DNA of 64,000 nt from Proteobacteria bacterium bin106. Its GTDB lineage: Bacteria; Bdellovibrionota_B; Oligoflexia; Oligoflexales; Bin106. The notes under the pieces were generated by a model. The model ran no database searches, was not told the origin of the DNA, and saw only the letters and a list, made by a program, of their open reading frames with translations. Positions within the stretch are counted from its first letter, which is position 1. Every line of letters starts with the position of its first letter. The translations under genes and the position numbers were made by a program. Shown here piece after piece: positions 49,426 to 58,772 of this stretch. The stretch lies in assembly GCA_002238945.1 (NCBI GenBank), contig MPNI01000006.1, forward strand, positions 30,394 to 94,393, read 5' to 3'.

Positions 49426-50040
49426 TCACTCACTAGACACTTGCTGCAATCTCAAAAAAATAGAACATGTTCGTCTATTGATCATATATGTTCGACCTTG
49501 AGCCCGAGGACGCCAACGCGACCGGGTAGGGCCTTCATTCACATAAGCTTCCACAACAGCCAAAGGAATATCAAATGAGTAGCCCTGATACTCAGCATTA
49601 CTACGTGCCGATGCTAACAACTTACCCACAGCAACGGCAGCTTTTTTATGAGTGACCTGCAAAAGACCATACGCCTCATCCACACTCTTACCACGAATCA
49701 TATTAACCACCAACCGCACCTTACGAGCCGACATAGGAGTGCCAGTCAACTTAGCGCTAAAAGAGGGCAGCTTCGAGCTATCTGTTGCCTTTGCTGCTTT
49801 TTCTTCCTTTTCTTGATGATCCTTCTCCATATTTTTAGCAGCAGATTTGTCCTCTTTCACAGAACGCTTCAGAGGAGACGCAGACATGACAAAACTCACA
49901 GGATGAACACTCCCAGCTGCAGAAGCAACAGACTTAGCCTTGTTATGTTTTTTCCCCACAGAAGCAACATCCTGATTCTCCTTTTGAGAAACATCCGTGT
50001 TTTGCTCCAGTGATGTATTATTTTTAGATGTTGTACTCAT
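49426..50040 (-). CDS. rplV: 50S ribosomal protein L22 with long N-terminal extension
   Basis: 204 residues. The L22 domain starts at about residue 95 (KLTGTPMSARKVRLVVNMIR) and ends with RAQGRTYMINRRTCSIFLRL. The first 90 residues are Lys/Ser/Glu rich (NTDVSQKENQDVASVGKKHN). An AAGGA site 8 bases before the ATG supports the long start. The L22 loop lines the exit tunnel. Confidence 0.95.
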   Translation of the reverse strand: MSTTSKNNTSLEQNTDVSQKENQDVASVGKKHNKAKSVASAAGSVHPVSFVMSASPLKRSVKEDKSAAKNMEKDHQEKEEKAAKATDSSKLPSFSAKLTGTPMSARKVRLVVNMIRGKSVDEAYGLLQVTHKKAAVAVGKLLASARSNAEYQGYSFDIPLAVVEAYVNEGPTRSRWRPRAQGRTYMINRRTCSIFLRLQQVSSE

Positions 50041-50096
50041 GGGACATCCTTAATGGCTGCTACTTATAAGGGAGTCAATAACAAAACGACACTCTT

Positions 50097-50166
50097 TTAG
50101 TATCTCTTTTAGTATCTCTTTTAGTGTTCTAGTAGTGTTCTAGTAGTGTTCTAGTAGTGTTCTAGT
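50097..50166. repeat. Compound tandem repeat in rpsS-rplV spacer
   Basis: TAGTATCTCTTT-type units are followed by about four TAGTGTTCTAG-type units. Confidence 0.85.
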
Positions 50167-50270
50167 TCTTTTCTTTGTTTCTTTCTCTTATTCTTCTTTC
50201 TCTTAATGTCTCGTTGCTTATTATATTTATTTATCTTTATCTATTCATTTATCTTTATCTATTCCGTTGC

Positions 50271-50534
50271 TTATCTCTTTTTCCCAGCCACATGACTTGA
50301 GAAAGTACGAGTAGGAGAAAATTCTCCTAACTTATGACCTACCATATTCTCTGTGACAAACACCGGAATAAATTTTCGACCATTGTGAACCACAAAGGTC
50401 AGTCCAACAAACTCCGGAATAATCGTAGATCTTCGCGACCACGTCTTAATCGGCTTGTGATCTTTTTTCGCTTTCTCTGCCTTTTTATAGAGATAATCAT
50501 CTACAAAAGGACCTTTTTTTACAGAACGAGGCAC
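50271..50534 (-). CDS. rpsS: 30S ribosomal protein S19
   Basis: 87 residues. [40 protein letters not shown] and [18 protein letters not shown] are diagnostic. It contacts S13 in the head of the 30S. Confidence 0.97.
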   Translation of the reverse strand: MPRSVKKGPFVDDYLYKKAEKAKKDHKPIKTWSRRSTIIPEFVGLTFVVHNGRKFIPVFVTENMVGHKLGEFSPTRTFSSHVAGKKR

Positions 50535-50553
50535 CCTATTTCAACTCCTCATT

Positions 50554-51381
50554 TTAACTACGACGATGTTTAATAATCCATTTATCCGTACGCTTATTCT
50601 TTCGTGTCTTATGCCCTTTAGTAGGTACAGCCCAAGGTGTTACAGGATGACGCCCCCCTGAGGTACGCCCTTCACCACCACCATGAGGATGATCCACCGG
50701 ATTCATAGCCACACCACGTACGGTAGGACGCACGCCCATATGACGTTTTTTACCAGCTTTTCCAATTTTACGATTAACCCGATCACCATTACTCACCACA
50801 CCCACAGTGGCCATACACATTTCAGGAACACGCCTGATTTCACCTGATGGCATACGTAATTGCGCGTAACCGAGATTACGAGCCACCAATTGACATCTAC
50901 TTCCCGCAGAGCGAGCCAATTGCCCCCCCTTGCCAGGCTTCATTTCTACATTATGAACAAAATTACCTAAAGGAACATCCACCAGCCTCATAGCATTACC
51001 CGGTGATACATCCACCTGACTATGAGCCGCCAATACCTTATCTCCTTTTTTCAAACCAGCAGGAGCAAGTATATAACGCCTCTGACCATCAGTGTAGAGC
51101 ACCAACGCAATAAACGCACTACGATTCGGATCATACTCTAACGTTTCCACAGTGGCTTCCACATCAAGCTTATCTCGCTTGAAATCAACTATACGATACA
51201 AACGCTTCGCACCACCACCTCGATGACGTACTGTAATACGGCCATAATTATTGCGCCCCGCTCGAGAACGCAACCCCTTGGTTAACGGACGATAAGGACG
51301 TACCGCATCCAATTCACGATAGTCCACGATCTGTGTACCACGTAATCCGTTAGTGCGAGGTTTATAGGATTTTAAAGCCAT
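50554..51381 (-). CDS. rplB: 50S ribosomal protein L2
   Basis: 275 residues. [30 protein letters not shown] [17 protein letters not shown] and [20 protein letters not shown] are diagnostic. It is needed for subunit joining and peptidyl transfer. It lies between rplW and rpsS. Confidence 0.97.
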   Translation of the reverse strand: MALKSYKPRTNGLRGTQIVDYRELDAVRPYRPLTKGLRSRAGRNNYGRITVRHRGGGAKRLYRIVDFKRDKLDVEATVETLEYDPNRSAFIALVLYTDGQRRYILAPAGLKKGDKVLAAHSQVDVSPGNAMRLVDVPLGNFVHNVEMKPGKGGQLARSAGSRCQLVARNLGYAQLRMPSGEIRRVPEMCMATVGVVSNGDRVNRKIGKAGKKRHMGVRPTVRGVAMNPVDHPHGGGEGRTSGGRHPVTPWAVPTKGHKTRKNKRTDKWIIKHRRS

Positions 51382-51572
51382 TGTCTTTCTCTAAAGTTTT
51401 TCTCTTTATCTTCTTTTTGTTATTCTTTTTTTTGTTATTTATTGTTTCCGCTTCTTGCTTCTTGGTTCTTGCTTCTTGGTTCTTGCTTCTTGCTTCTTGC
51501 TTCTTATATTTTTTTACATCTTACCCACAACACACAATTTCCACAGGATCTTGATAAAATGGAAACCCTCTA

Positions 51573-51857
51573 TCACAACTCAAACACATCAATCACATCA
51601 CCTTCTCTTAAAGTCACCATAGCCTTTTTACGCTTAGGAAGTTGCGTCACATTCAAACCACGTCGCTTCTTCTTACCTCTTAGCACAGATGTATTCACAG
51701 CTTCAACTTTAACATCCCATAATTCTTCCACAGCCTTACGTATATCTTGCTTACTAGCTTTAAGATGAACATAGAAAAAATAGGTTTGTCCAAAATCTCT
51801 ATGAAAAGAACTTTTATCTGTAAACATAGGGGTGCGTATAACATCATAAACCTGCAT
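51573..51857 (-). CDS. rplW: 50S ribosomal protein L23
   Basis: 94 residues from ATG 51857. This start overlaps the rplD stop by one base (TAATG) and has GGGAGGTG just upstream, so an upstream in-frame extension to 51962 is rejected. TDKSSFHRDFGQTYFFYVHL and EAVNTSVLRGKKKRRGL fit L23, the docking site for trigger factor and SRP. Confidence 0.95.
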   Translation of the reverse strand: MQVYDVIRTPMFTDKSSFHRDFGQTYFFYVHLKASKQDIRKAVEELWDVKVEAVNTSVLRGKKKRRGLNVTQLPKRKKAMVTLREGDVIDVFEL

Positions 51858-52504
51858 TACACACCTCCCACATGAAAGCGCTTCTGTATCAAGTCCAAAG
51901 CAGGCCGGGTCATGATAAGATGCTCCCGAGCAATCACATGCTCCGCATTGACTTGATGACAAGGCACAACATCTGCACCGTAAATATTACGCGAAGACTT
52001 ATAAAGAAAGTCATCATCTCTGGCATCCAAAATAAGAACATGCAGCCTAGACAACAAAGAATTCAATGACTGAAATACCAACTTCGTTGAATAACCATCT
52101 AAAGGAAATTCTGAAAGTACCAGCAACTTTTTATGACGCACTTTGTCACTTAAAGCCACTTTCAAAGATAATTGCTTGGTTTTTTGATTGATATGCTGTC
52201 GGTAACTGCGAGGCTGAGGACCATGAGCCACAGCACCATGCTTCATATGAGGAGCACGTGATGTACCCTGACGTGCTCGACCCGTGCCCTTTTGTTTAAA
52301 AGGCTTCTTACCACTCCCGCTCACTAAAGAACGTGTCTTGGTAGCATGGGTACCTTGACGACGATTTGCTCTATAAGATGTGATCACACTTTGCAAAACA
52401 TGAGCATTCAGCGGCACGGCAAAAACACTCCGCAATAACTCAACAGTGCCCACAGGAGAACCCTGAACATCCACAACATCCCAATTGATCGTATTTTCAC
52501 TCAT
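51857..52504 (-). CDS. rplD: 50S ribosomal protein L4
   Basis: 215 residues. ANRRQGTHATKTRSLVSGSG, KKPFKQKGTGRARQGTSRAP and GPQPRSYRQHINQKTKQLSL are diagnostic. In E. coli L4 represses the S10 operon by attenuation; no such leader was identified here. It overlaps rplW by one base. Confidence 0.97.
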   Translation of the reverse strand: MSENTINWDVVDVQGSPVGTVELLRSVFAVPLNAHVLQSVITSYRANRRQGTHATKTRSLVSGSGKKPFKQKGTGRARQGTSRAPHMKHGAVAHGPQPRSYRQHINQKTKQLSLKVALSDKVRHKKLLVLSEFPLDGYSTKLVFQSLNSLLSRLHVLILDARDDDFLYKSSRNIYGADVVPCHQVNAEHVIAREHLIMTRPALDLIQKRFHVGGV

Positions 52505-52577
52505 GTATCATCTCACTGCTTACTGCTTACTGCTTATTACTGCCTACACACTTTATAAAGCTTCAAAATTCTATGGT

Positions 52578-53264
52578 CTATAAACAACACACCGAAGGAC
52601 AAACCTCCACATAAGAGCCACGACAACCAGGTACCGCTCCCTTAATGGCCAAAAGATTATCACCCTCATCACGAACAACCACCGCAAGTTTACGCAAAGT
52701 ACGACGCTCTTGACCATACCTTCCAGGCATTTTCTTACCCGGCATCACTCGCGCTGGAGTAGCGCAATTACCAATGGACCCCGTACGACGATGATAACGA
52801 GATCCGTGAGTCATGGAGCTGATACGAAAACCCCAACGCTTAGTAGCACCTTGAAAACCACGCCCCTTTGTCAAACCACTCACATCCACATATTTAACTT
52901 CTGAAAAATCACGAGCCCTAAGATCCTTACCCACAACATAACCTTTTTCTTCAAGCACAGCGGTATCTATATTTTTTGCAGTGGATACTTCCCGACAACG
53001 AAATTCACGAAATCGCCCATAAGATTCAAGAATACCCGCCTTACGCAATCGCACCACATCAGGCTTATTCAGATTTTTTTCGCTTTTTACAAAATAGCCC
53101 ACTTGATATCCACTATAACCATCACGCTCAGGAGATAGAATTTTAGTGATTTTTTGATCTTCAAGCTTCAACAAGGTAACAGCAACCATCCGCCCGTAAT
53201 CATCCATGACACGAGACATACCGACCTTCTTGGCTACAGCTCCTCTAAGTGGTTGCATGATCAT
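52578..53264 (-). CDS. rplC: 50S ribosomal protein L3
   Basis: 228 residues (start at Met1 or Met3). LRGAVAKKVGMSRVMDDYGR, GRGFQGATKRWGFRISSMTH and PGKKMPGRYGQERRTLRKLA match L3, an early 50S assembly protein. It lies 12 bases past rpsJ. Confidence 0.96.
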   Translation of the reverse strand: MIMQPLRGAVAKKVGMSRVMDDYGRMVAVTLLKLEDQKITKILSPERDGYSGYQVGYFVKSEKNLNKPDVVRLRKAGILESYGRFREFRCREVSTAKNIDTAVLEEKGYVVGKDLRARDFSEVKYVDVSGLTKGRGFQGATKRWGFRISSMTHGSRYHRRTGSIGNCATPARVMPGKKMPGRYGQERRTLRKLAVVVRDEGDNLLAIKGAVPGCRGSYVEVCPSVCCL

Positions 53265-53276
53265 TTCTCATCATTT

Positions 53277-53591
53277 CTAGTAAAGTTTGATTTCCACATC
53301 TACCCCAGAAGCCAAATCCAACTTCATCAGGGCTTCCACTGTTTGTTGATTCGATTCAAGAATATCAAGAACACGTTTATGAGTACGTATCTCAAATTGC
53401 TCACGAGACTTTTTGTTGACATGAGGAGAACGTAACACCGTGTAACGGTTGATGACAGTAGGTAAAGGGATAGGACCCGCTACATAAGCACCTGACTTCT
53501 TAGCACGCTCCACGATCTCCAATGCAGACTGATCCACTAAACGGTGATCATAGCCCACCAGTCTGATACGAATTTTCTGTCCCTTAGCCAT
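53277..53591 (-). CDS. rpsJ: 30S ribosomal protein S10
   Basis: 104 residues. [40 protein letters not shown] and the C-terminal [11 protein letters not shown] are diagnostic. S10 also works in antitermination with NusB. It is the first gene of the cluster; tuf, fusA, rpsG and rpsL are not upstream in this window. Confidence 0.97.
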   Translation of the reverse strand: MAKGQKIRIRLVGYDHRLVDQSALEIVERAKKSGAYVAGPIPLPTVINRYTVLRSPHVNKKSREQFEIRTHKRVLDILESNQQTVEALMKLDLASGVDVEIKLY

Positions 53592-54620
53592 TCTTGCAAC
53601 CTTATTATATTCTTCTCACTATCTCTCACTCTCTCAAACCACCAAAACCACACCACGTAGCTCTTTTTTTTCACAAACTCTTTCTTCACAAACTCACAAA
53701 AAGACCAAAACCGCCTATGCATCATATGGCATGGCAATGGTCATGTAAATAAAGGAAGAATATAAAAGCACATAACTGACTTGTACTCCATAGCACAAGC
53801 TGATTATTGCTGTTTAGATATGCCAATCAAGTCAAACTGTCCCCAGCAAACAGCATTGAGCTCATCAAAACCAGAGCCTTCCGCCAGTTCTTCACTACGT
53901 GTTACTTCATACTTCTTTTGCCTCTCCTGGGAATCACTCGTGATCAACTGACCACCACTTCAACTTCAATAGTTTGACCTCATGATTGCTTACTCATTAT
54001 ATATTATGAATCACAACTTTCATTTTATTGTCTATCATTACCTTACATAATTTACGTAGCTGACTTTCTTTTCTTTTGCTTCCTTATTTTCTTTCTACTC
54101 TTTTCGTCAGCTAGTTGTTTCGTCAGCTAGTTAGACTACTCAGCTATCAAATAACCCAGGCAAATAACCCAGATATAACGACATCGCAAAAATCCTATAT
54201 CGAAAGGACTGACGATGACAAATTTTACCGCATTCGTCAAGAAAAAAATCAACAATCACACAAAAACAACTACCTGGCTGATCATAGCTTATATAATGGC
54301 TTATACTATATGCCTACATGCCCCATACTTGCATCCTTCTTTATGTTCTTTGTAAACGCAAAGAGTTCTTTTGCGTCTGCGTCTGCGTCTGCGTACCATT
54401 CTTGGCCATCAAGATTGTACTATCAAACTCATACTATAAAGCTAGCACAGAGAAAACCTCATCTCCACATTCACACGTCGCACAAAGGAAAACACAGCTA
54501 GATGATGATATACTGTAGAAGAACTATTTTCAAGCACTTAAAACAAGCAACCTAGAGCCACCTGTCGGCAAAAAATTCCCCATAAATGCATACCCCAGAA
54601 ATCTCATACAAGACTCATAC
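53592..54620. other. 1-kb gap upstream of the S10 cluster
   Basis: It holds the rpsJ promoter (53721-53749) and a 120-base leader. Beyond it I see only short repeats (TCAGCTAGTTGTTTCG near 54107-54131, CTGCGT units near 54372-54395) and no supported gene. An ORF of 128 codons at 54115-54501 has no family pattern. Confidence 0.6.
53721..53749 (-). promoter_or_regulatory. Sigma70-type promoter for the S10 cluster
   Basis: On the minus strand TTTACA (53744-53749) and TATGAT (53721-53726) are spaced by 17 bases, each matching consensus at five of six positions. It lies about 130 bases before the rpsJ start, the expected place for the cluster promoter. Confidence 0.6.
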
Positions 54621-54654
54621 AAAAAAGCTCATGCACGTGATCATACATGAGCTT
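54621..54654 (-). terminator. Intrinsic terminator after the cyclophilin gene
   Basis: On the minus strand AAGCTCATG and CATGAGCTT form a perfect 9-bp stem with a 12-base loop, followed by a T-run. It lies about 50 bases past the cyclophilin stop. Confidence 0.8.
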
Positions 54655-54703
54655 GTGACGCTTATAAAATGCGAACATCAACACAGAGAATAGCGTACCT
54701 GTG

Positions 54704-55666
54704 TTACTTGGATTTTTCTTCAGAACCACCCCCCACAACTTTTCCCATCTGAGGGATAAAGCTAAAGTTGAGATTCTTAAGAGTAAACTGCCCTTTACTC
54801 TCTGCACTACCTCCACCATTATCAGATACAACTCCTTGAATATAGACCTGCAAATTAGACTCAGAGCCTGTGATCATATACACAGCTAACAATGCTTGCC
54901 TATCTGAGCGGAACTGTATGAGTTCTTTTTTCTTAAATTCTCCAACAACTGGAAATTTTTTATTCTTCACCGCAGATAAAGCATTATAAGCATCCATGGC
55001 AATATCCGTAGTAAGAGCCTGTACATCTTCTTTTTTCAAAGAATGATACTTTTTAAAGGGCACAGGTGTGAAATTGTTGGTAACTGTCACTTTTTTCATC
55101 AAGACACTTTCACGTGGAGCGCTACGTGCATCAACCTTCACAGCAGCTATTTTATCCACCACATCCATACCAGAAATCACCTCACCAAACACCGCATGCT
55201 TGCCATCAAGATGAGAAGCAACACCCAAGGTAATAAAGAATTGCGAACCGTTCGTGTTAACACCCGAATTAGCCATAGACAACAAACCTTTTTTGTTGTG
55301 CTTCAACTCATGATGAAACTCATCATCAAACTTATATCCAGGGCCCCCAGTACCATTACCATTGGGATCACCACCTTGGATGACAAACTTTGCTACTATA
55401 CGATGAAAAGAAAGACCATCATAAAAACCTTTGTTCACCAACTCCACAAAGTTAGATACCGTTTTAGGAACTCGCTTATGATACAACTTGACCTTTATCT
55501 TGCCAAAATTGGTCTCAAGGGTAGCGACAACATCTGTTGATGCTTCTTTCCCTTTATCAGAGCTTTCATCAGCCAACACCATCCCTGGAAACATCTGCAT
55601 AGCTCCTACACCCAACAACACAACAACAATGAAACGTGCTAGCCTTTTCATCATCTTCTTTGCCAT
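54704..55666 (-). CDS. Secreted peptidyl-prolyl cis-trans isomerase (cyclophilin type)
   Basis: About 320 residues from ATG 55666 (GGGAG upstream); a longer frame to 55714 lacks a ribosome-binding site. The N-terminus [20 protein letters not shown] with ADESS is a signal peptide. The cyclophilin domain has [49 protein letters not shown] and [19 protein letters not shown], including the catalytic Arg (FHRI) and FFI. A C-terminal region of about 130 residues after the domain is unassigned. It assists folding in the periplasm. Confidence 0.93.
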   Translation of the reverse strand: MAKKMMKRLARFIVVVLLGVGAMQMFPGMVLADESSDKGKEASTDVVATLETNFGKIKVKLYHKRVPKTVSNFVELVNKGFYDGLSFHRIVAKFVIQGGDPNGNGTGGPGYKFDDEFHHELKHNKKGLLSMANSGVNTNGSQFFITLGVASHLDGKHAVFGEVISGMDVVDKIAAVKVDARSAPRESVLMKKVTVTNNFTPVPFKKYHSLKKEDVQALTTDIAMDAYNALSAVKNKKFPVVGEFKKKELIQFRSDRQALLAVYMITGSESNLQVYIQGVVSDNGGGSAESKGQFTLKNLNFSFIPQMGKVVGGGSEEKSK

Positions 55667-55699
55667 CACTATCACTCCCTCTCCATCCTCACAAACTTT

Positions 55700-55730
55700 A
55701 TCATAACAAAACATACTAACCTTTAAACAA
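55700..55730 (-). promoter_or_regulatory. Candidate promoter for the cyclophilin gene
   Basis: Minus-strand TGTTATGAT (55700-55708) is an extended -10; a TTGTTT lies 19 bases upstream (55725-55730). The motif sits about 35 bases before the start codon. Confidence 0.4.
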
Positions 55731-56427
55731 GCTCACAACGCTACTTATCACCACTTAATATGGAATCTATCGTATCGTCTCTCATATCGTCTCTAAAAAG
55801 CAAAGATTACAACCTCAAACACTATCTTTTATTCCCAGTTCAAACCTTGACTTTTTTTTTCTTAAAACACCGGCTTTAACTAACCATCTAACCATTGCAA
55901 TGATCTTCACAACTCACACAAAAAACACATGTCATAAACCATGCATCCTAACTGCAACACTTCATTCTCATCAAACACTACGGAAATGATTTTTACACCG
56001 TATTTTAAAGATTTTTTAAGTTATACATAGCCATCCATAAAGTCTTACGTTCTCATGAAATCACAGTCTCCCTCAGCTTCAGGCAAATCATTGAGAAAAA
56101 TTTTAATATGTCCTCAATTTTGCAAAACTTCTGCAATGCATTCCCTCCAAAAATATATTACACAGATTTACTCAAGATGCCAGGTAACGGATTACGATAC
56201 ACTTTCGCAGTTACATTAACTCGCATAAACATCATAAAATGCGCTATTTTGGCTCTTTTGTATGATAACACTATCTGATAAAATTCAAAAACGCCAAGCA
56301 ATACCACTATACCGCTTTTAAAATCACTTTGCCCATATCAATCACTGAATGTTACAAAACCCAACCAAAGAGTCAAAAACAAAAAAAATGTATGAATCAT
56401 CTCTCAAAGATGTTTTTTCTAAAGCTG

Positions 56428-56436
56428 TGCTATCAT
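56428..56436 (+). promoter_or_regulatory. Possible extended -10 for the bufferin-type operon
   Basis: TGCTATCAT fits TGnTATAAT with one change in the hexamer. No good -35 is seen. The leader to bufA would be about 80 bases. Copper-linked regulation known for some bufferin operons cannot be judged from this. Confidence 0.3.
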
Positions 56437-56520
56437 ATAAACGACGAGGACAACTTACGTTATAGTTATGTTTGCTATTTCATAGAACGTTTAAATGAAC
56501 TTACAAAGGAGTAACTGCCA

Positions 56521-56943
56521 ATGAACATGAAACGAACAAAGAACAACACACACCGCACAGGCCGTTTTATATCACAGGTGGCTGCTTCCTCAGCACTTCT
56601 GATCTCATCAGGGTTATGGGCTCACACCGCCCTTGCTGAAAAGGATAAAGAAGATAAGAAAGCTGACCCTAAGAAAAGTGAAGAAGTAGCTACCAAAAAA
56701 GCCAGCTCATTTCCAGATACAGTTAAAGATCCTCAACCAGGTGAGATTATTGTCAAGTGTGCCGGGATCGTTAAAAAAGGTAAAAATCACTGTGGTGCTA
56801 ATGGCCATGAGTGTGACGGTTTGTCTGCTAAAGACGATAAAATCAAAGACTTTGATCCTAATGAGTGGATCTATGTTCGCCCAGAAGTATGTGAAGCTAC
56901 ACCAGGAAAGGTTGTGGGTAAAAAGAAAGTAGAAAAGGGATAG
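56521..56943 (+). CDS. bufA: Bufferin-type RiPP precursor (DUF2282-like, BufA)
   Basis: 140 residues with AAAGGAG nine bases before the ATG. Residues 1-39 are a Sec-type signal peptide (KRTKNNTHRTGRF, then SALLISSGLWAHTALA). Residues 40-70 form a Lys/Glu/Asp linker. The core has Cys80, Cys91, Cys98 and Cys124 in the order VKCAGIVKKGKNHC, HECDG, and VRPEVCEATPGK. This is the DUF2282 pattern (KCxGI.KxGKNxC...HxCxG...WxxxPxxxC) of bufferins, secreted copper-binding peptides whose cysteines are altered by a MNIO oxidase. The oxidase gene follows 8 bases later. The modification and metal role here are inferred. Confidence 0.85.
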   Translation: MNMKRTKNNTHRTGRFISQVAASSALLISSGLWAHTALAEKDKEDKKADPKKSEEVATKKASSFPDTVKDPQPGEIIVKCAGIVKKGKNHCGANGHECDGLSAKDDKIKDFDPNEWIYVRPEVCEATPGKVVGKKKVEKG

Positions 56944-56951
56944 TTTACTTT

Positions 56952-57788
56952 ATGTTGTCTGCCCTTGGAGCAAGTCTGCGTTTTCCTCACTTTGATGAGT
57001 GGTTGCAGGCTTGCAACAAGGCCGCAGATTCTACTTTTATCCCATCATGGTTTGAAGTGATGGTGGAGGATTTTCTTGAAGAAGGTCCACATCACCAAAA
57101 GCTTGAGCAACTGTGTGAAGTGCATAACAAATCCATAGTATTTCACTCTACAGGACTCAACGTAGGCGGTACGGGGCACTTCGATCCTGAATATATCTCT
57201 TCACTCAATGAGTTATTTCAAAAATATCATCCTGTAGTGGTTTCAGACCATCTCTGCTGGTCAGCAAGCTCAGATCGTTATCATCATGATCTTCTGCCTA
57301 TTCCCCCCACCTACGAAGCTCTCCGTCATACTGTTTCAAGAGTGATGGAGTTACAAGACTACTTTCAACGTGAGCTATGCTTAGAAAACATCACCACCTA
57401 CATAGATTATACCAAGCGAGATATGACGGATCTTACTTTTCTTTGCGAGCTAGTCAAACAAACCGGTTGTTCGTTGCTTCTGGATATCTCTAACGCATCC
57501 ATCAATCATAAGAACCGCCGCAAAGATAGCCGTTCTTTTTTTGCTGCCTTCCCTATGAACCATGTACGTTATATGCATCTCTCTGGTGGTGATTGGGATG
57601 CTCATCTTAACACCATGATCGATAGTCATAGTAGCTCCCCCAATCAACATGATCTTAAAGTTTTAGAAGACATATATCATAAGAGGCCAAACTCACCTCC
57701 TGTTGTTTTAGAATGGGATAGCGAACTCCCTTCTTTTTGTCAAATGCAAAAAGAACACGAAAGAATTTCGAGGTGCCTCAAATCATAA
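56952..57788 (+). CDS. bufB: MNIO (DUF692) iron-dependent oxidase, BufB-like
   Basis: 278 residues. The DUF692 TIM-barrel pattern is clear: VFHSTGLNVGG (His65), VVSDHLCWS (Asp99, His100), LENITTYI (Glu145), LLLDISNASIN (Asp178), RYMHLSGGD (His209) and VVLEWDSELP (Glu254, Asp256). Known members use two or three irons to convert peptide cysteines to oxazolone- or thiooxazole-type groups. The usual HxxGH reads HLSGG here, so one possible ligand is changed. AAGGGA inside the end of bufA may serve as ribosome-binding site. Its substrate is likely the upstream four-cysteine precursor. Localised to the cytoplasm. Confidence 0.88.
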   Translation: MLSALGASLRFPHFDEWLQACNKAADSTFIPSWFEVMVEDFLEEGPHHQKLEQLCEVHNKSIVFHSTGLNVGGTGHFDPEYISSLNELFQKYHPVVVSDHLCWSASSDRYHHDLLPIPPTYEALRHTVSRVMELQDYFQRELCLENITTYIDYTKRDMTDLTFLCELVKQTGCSLLLDISNASINHKNRRKDSRSFFAAFPMNHVRYMHLSGGDWDAHLNTMIDSHSSSPNQHDLKVLEDIYHKRPNSPPVVLEWDSELPSFCQMQKEHERISRCLKS

Positions 57789-58432
57789 CCTCACAACAAC
57801 CACAAAATAAAGATAGTCACGGAACAAAACCGGTAAGCTATGAAGATACAATCGCTAAGATTTCCTATGCTATCTCACGGATTGATGCAAGTGGTGAGAA
57901 ACTCTTACAAAGAATAATAAATGAGCATTCGCTCAAACGTTTCGTTATCTATCGACGTAACTACTTAGGCACCCTTCTTAAAGTGCTACAAGAAGACTAC
58001 CCCACTGTTTTAGCTTATATTGGTTTTACTAATTTTCGCTACCTCACCAAAGAATTTATTGCCAATAACAAAGTTAAAAGTGCCAACATTTTCACAGTTA
58101 GCAAACATTTCATCACTCACCTCCATTCCAGCTACACAATTCATCACAGCGCTGAATTAAGTGGCTTAGCCTCCATTGATTACTTATGGAGTCATCCTTG
58201 TCATCCTGTTAAGTTCATCAAAGTGAGTCACGGAATTATTTCTCTTTACGAAAATATTGCTTTTCTTAACAATAACAAGCCTGATAATGTCTCTCCTGAC
58301 GATCTCAAAAATAAAGGGCTAAGAGCATGCATGACTAGTTTAGAATCTCAAATTAAAAAAATAGACTACTCACGCTTTGAATCCATAGAAGTTATTTTAG
58401 AAGGAGAAAACAAATATCTCAGACGTTGCTAA
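57737..58432 (+). CDS. bufC: DUF2063-like partner protein, BufC-like
   Basis: 231 residues if the TTG at 57737 is used, giving a 52-base overlap with bufB; a GTG at 57773 gives about 219 residues and a 16-base overlap, and I find it more likely. The N-terminal domain has LKRFVIYRRNYLGTLLKVLQ, DYPTVLAYIGFTNFRYLTKE and ELSGLASIDYLW, the pattern of DUF2063 partners that dock the precursor to the MNIO enzyme. It is the third gene of the operon. No DoxX-type bufD follows. Confidence 0.8.
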   Translation: MSNAKRTRKNFEVPQIITSQQPQNKDSHGTKPVSYEDTIAKISYAISRIDASGEKLLQRIINEHSLKRFVIYRRNYLGTLLKVLQEDYPTVLAYIGFTNFRYLTKEFIANNKVKSANIFTVSKHFITHLHSSYTIHHSAELSGLASIDYLWSHPCHPVKFIKVSHGIISLYENIAFLNNNKPDNVSPDDLKNKGLRACMTSLESQIKKIDYSRFESIEVILEGENKYLRRC

Positions 58433-58772
58433 GATCTTTACCATGGAATATATCCATCCTCATTTTCATTTTATGCTTAATCCATTATTTATGGATAACA
58501 TCATATGATTCACAGGATTTTCAAAGACAGTATTTCTAGCATAAGTAAAGGTCAGATGTCCTTGAGTGTTGTGCAAAGAACATCTAAATAAGACTTAAAA
58601 GTTGTTACAGATCAAAGAATGGCTAGTTATTTATCAAGTTTTCATTCTCCGAATCCGATAATACTTCAGACGTTATTTCTGATACTCCTATGTGTATAAA
58701 TCCTGTATATAAAGCCTGACTATCTATAAGACATAAGACATAAGACAATAAAAAGCACATTACTTTATTTTT
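58433..58772. other. 340-bp gap
   Basis: No gene, clear hairpin or promoter found. It is AT-rich, with a short ACATAAG repeat near 58730. Confidence 0.5.

Larger units (their letters stand above)
55667..56520. other. Divergent gap between cyclophilin and the bufferin-type operon
   Basis: This carries promoters in both directions (below). No gene of known type; a 61-codon ORF at 56329-56514 ends 6 bases before bufA but has no ribosome-binding site of its own that I could pick out. The region is AT-rich with a TCGTATCGTCTC-type repeat near 55770-55795. Confidence 0.5.

Noticed and set aside
51858..51962. N-terminal extension of L23
   Set aside because: Cys-rich codons there lie in another frame of the rplD end, while a strong GGGAGGTG site and TAATG overlap mark the real start.
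54115..54501. 128-codon plus-strand ORF upstream of the S10 cluster
   Set aside because: It has no family pattern, no clear ribosome-binding site and contains simple repeats (SASASA from CTGCGT units); probably chance.
56329..56514. 61-codon ORF just ahead of bufA
   Set aside because: No recognisable family or start signal; overlaps the expected bufA leader.
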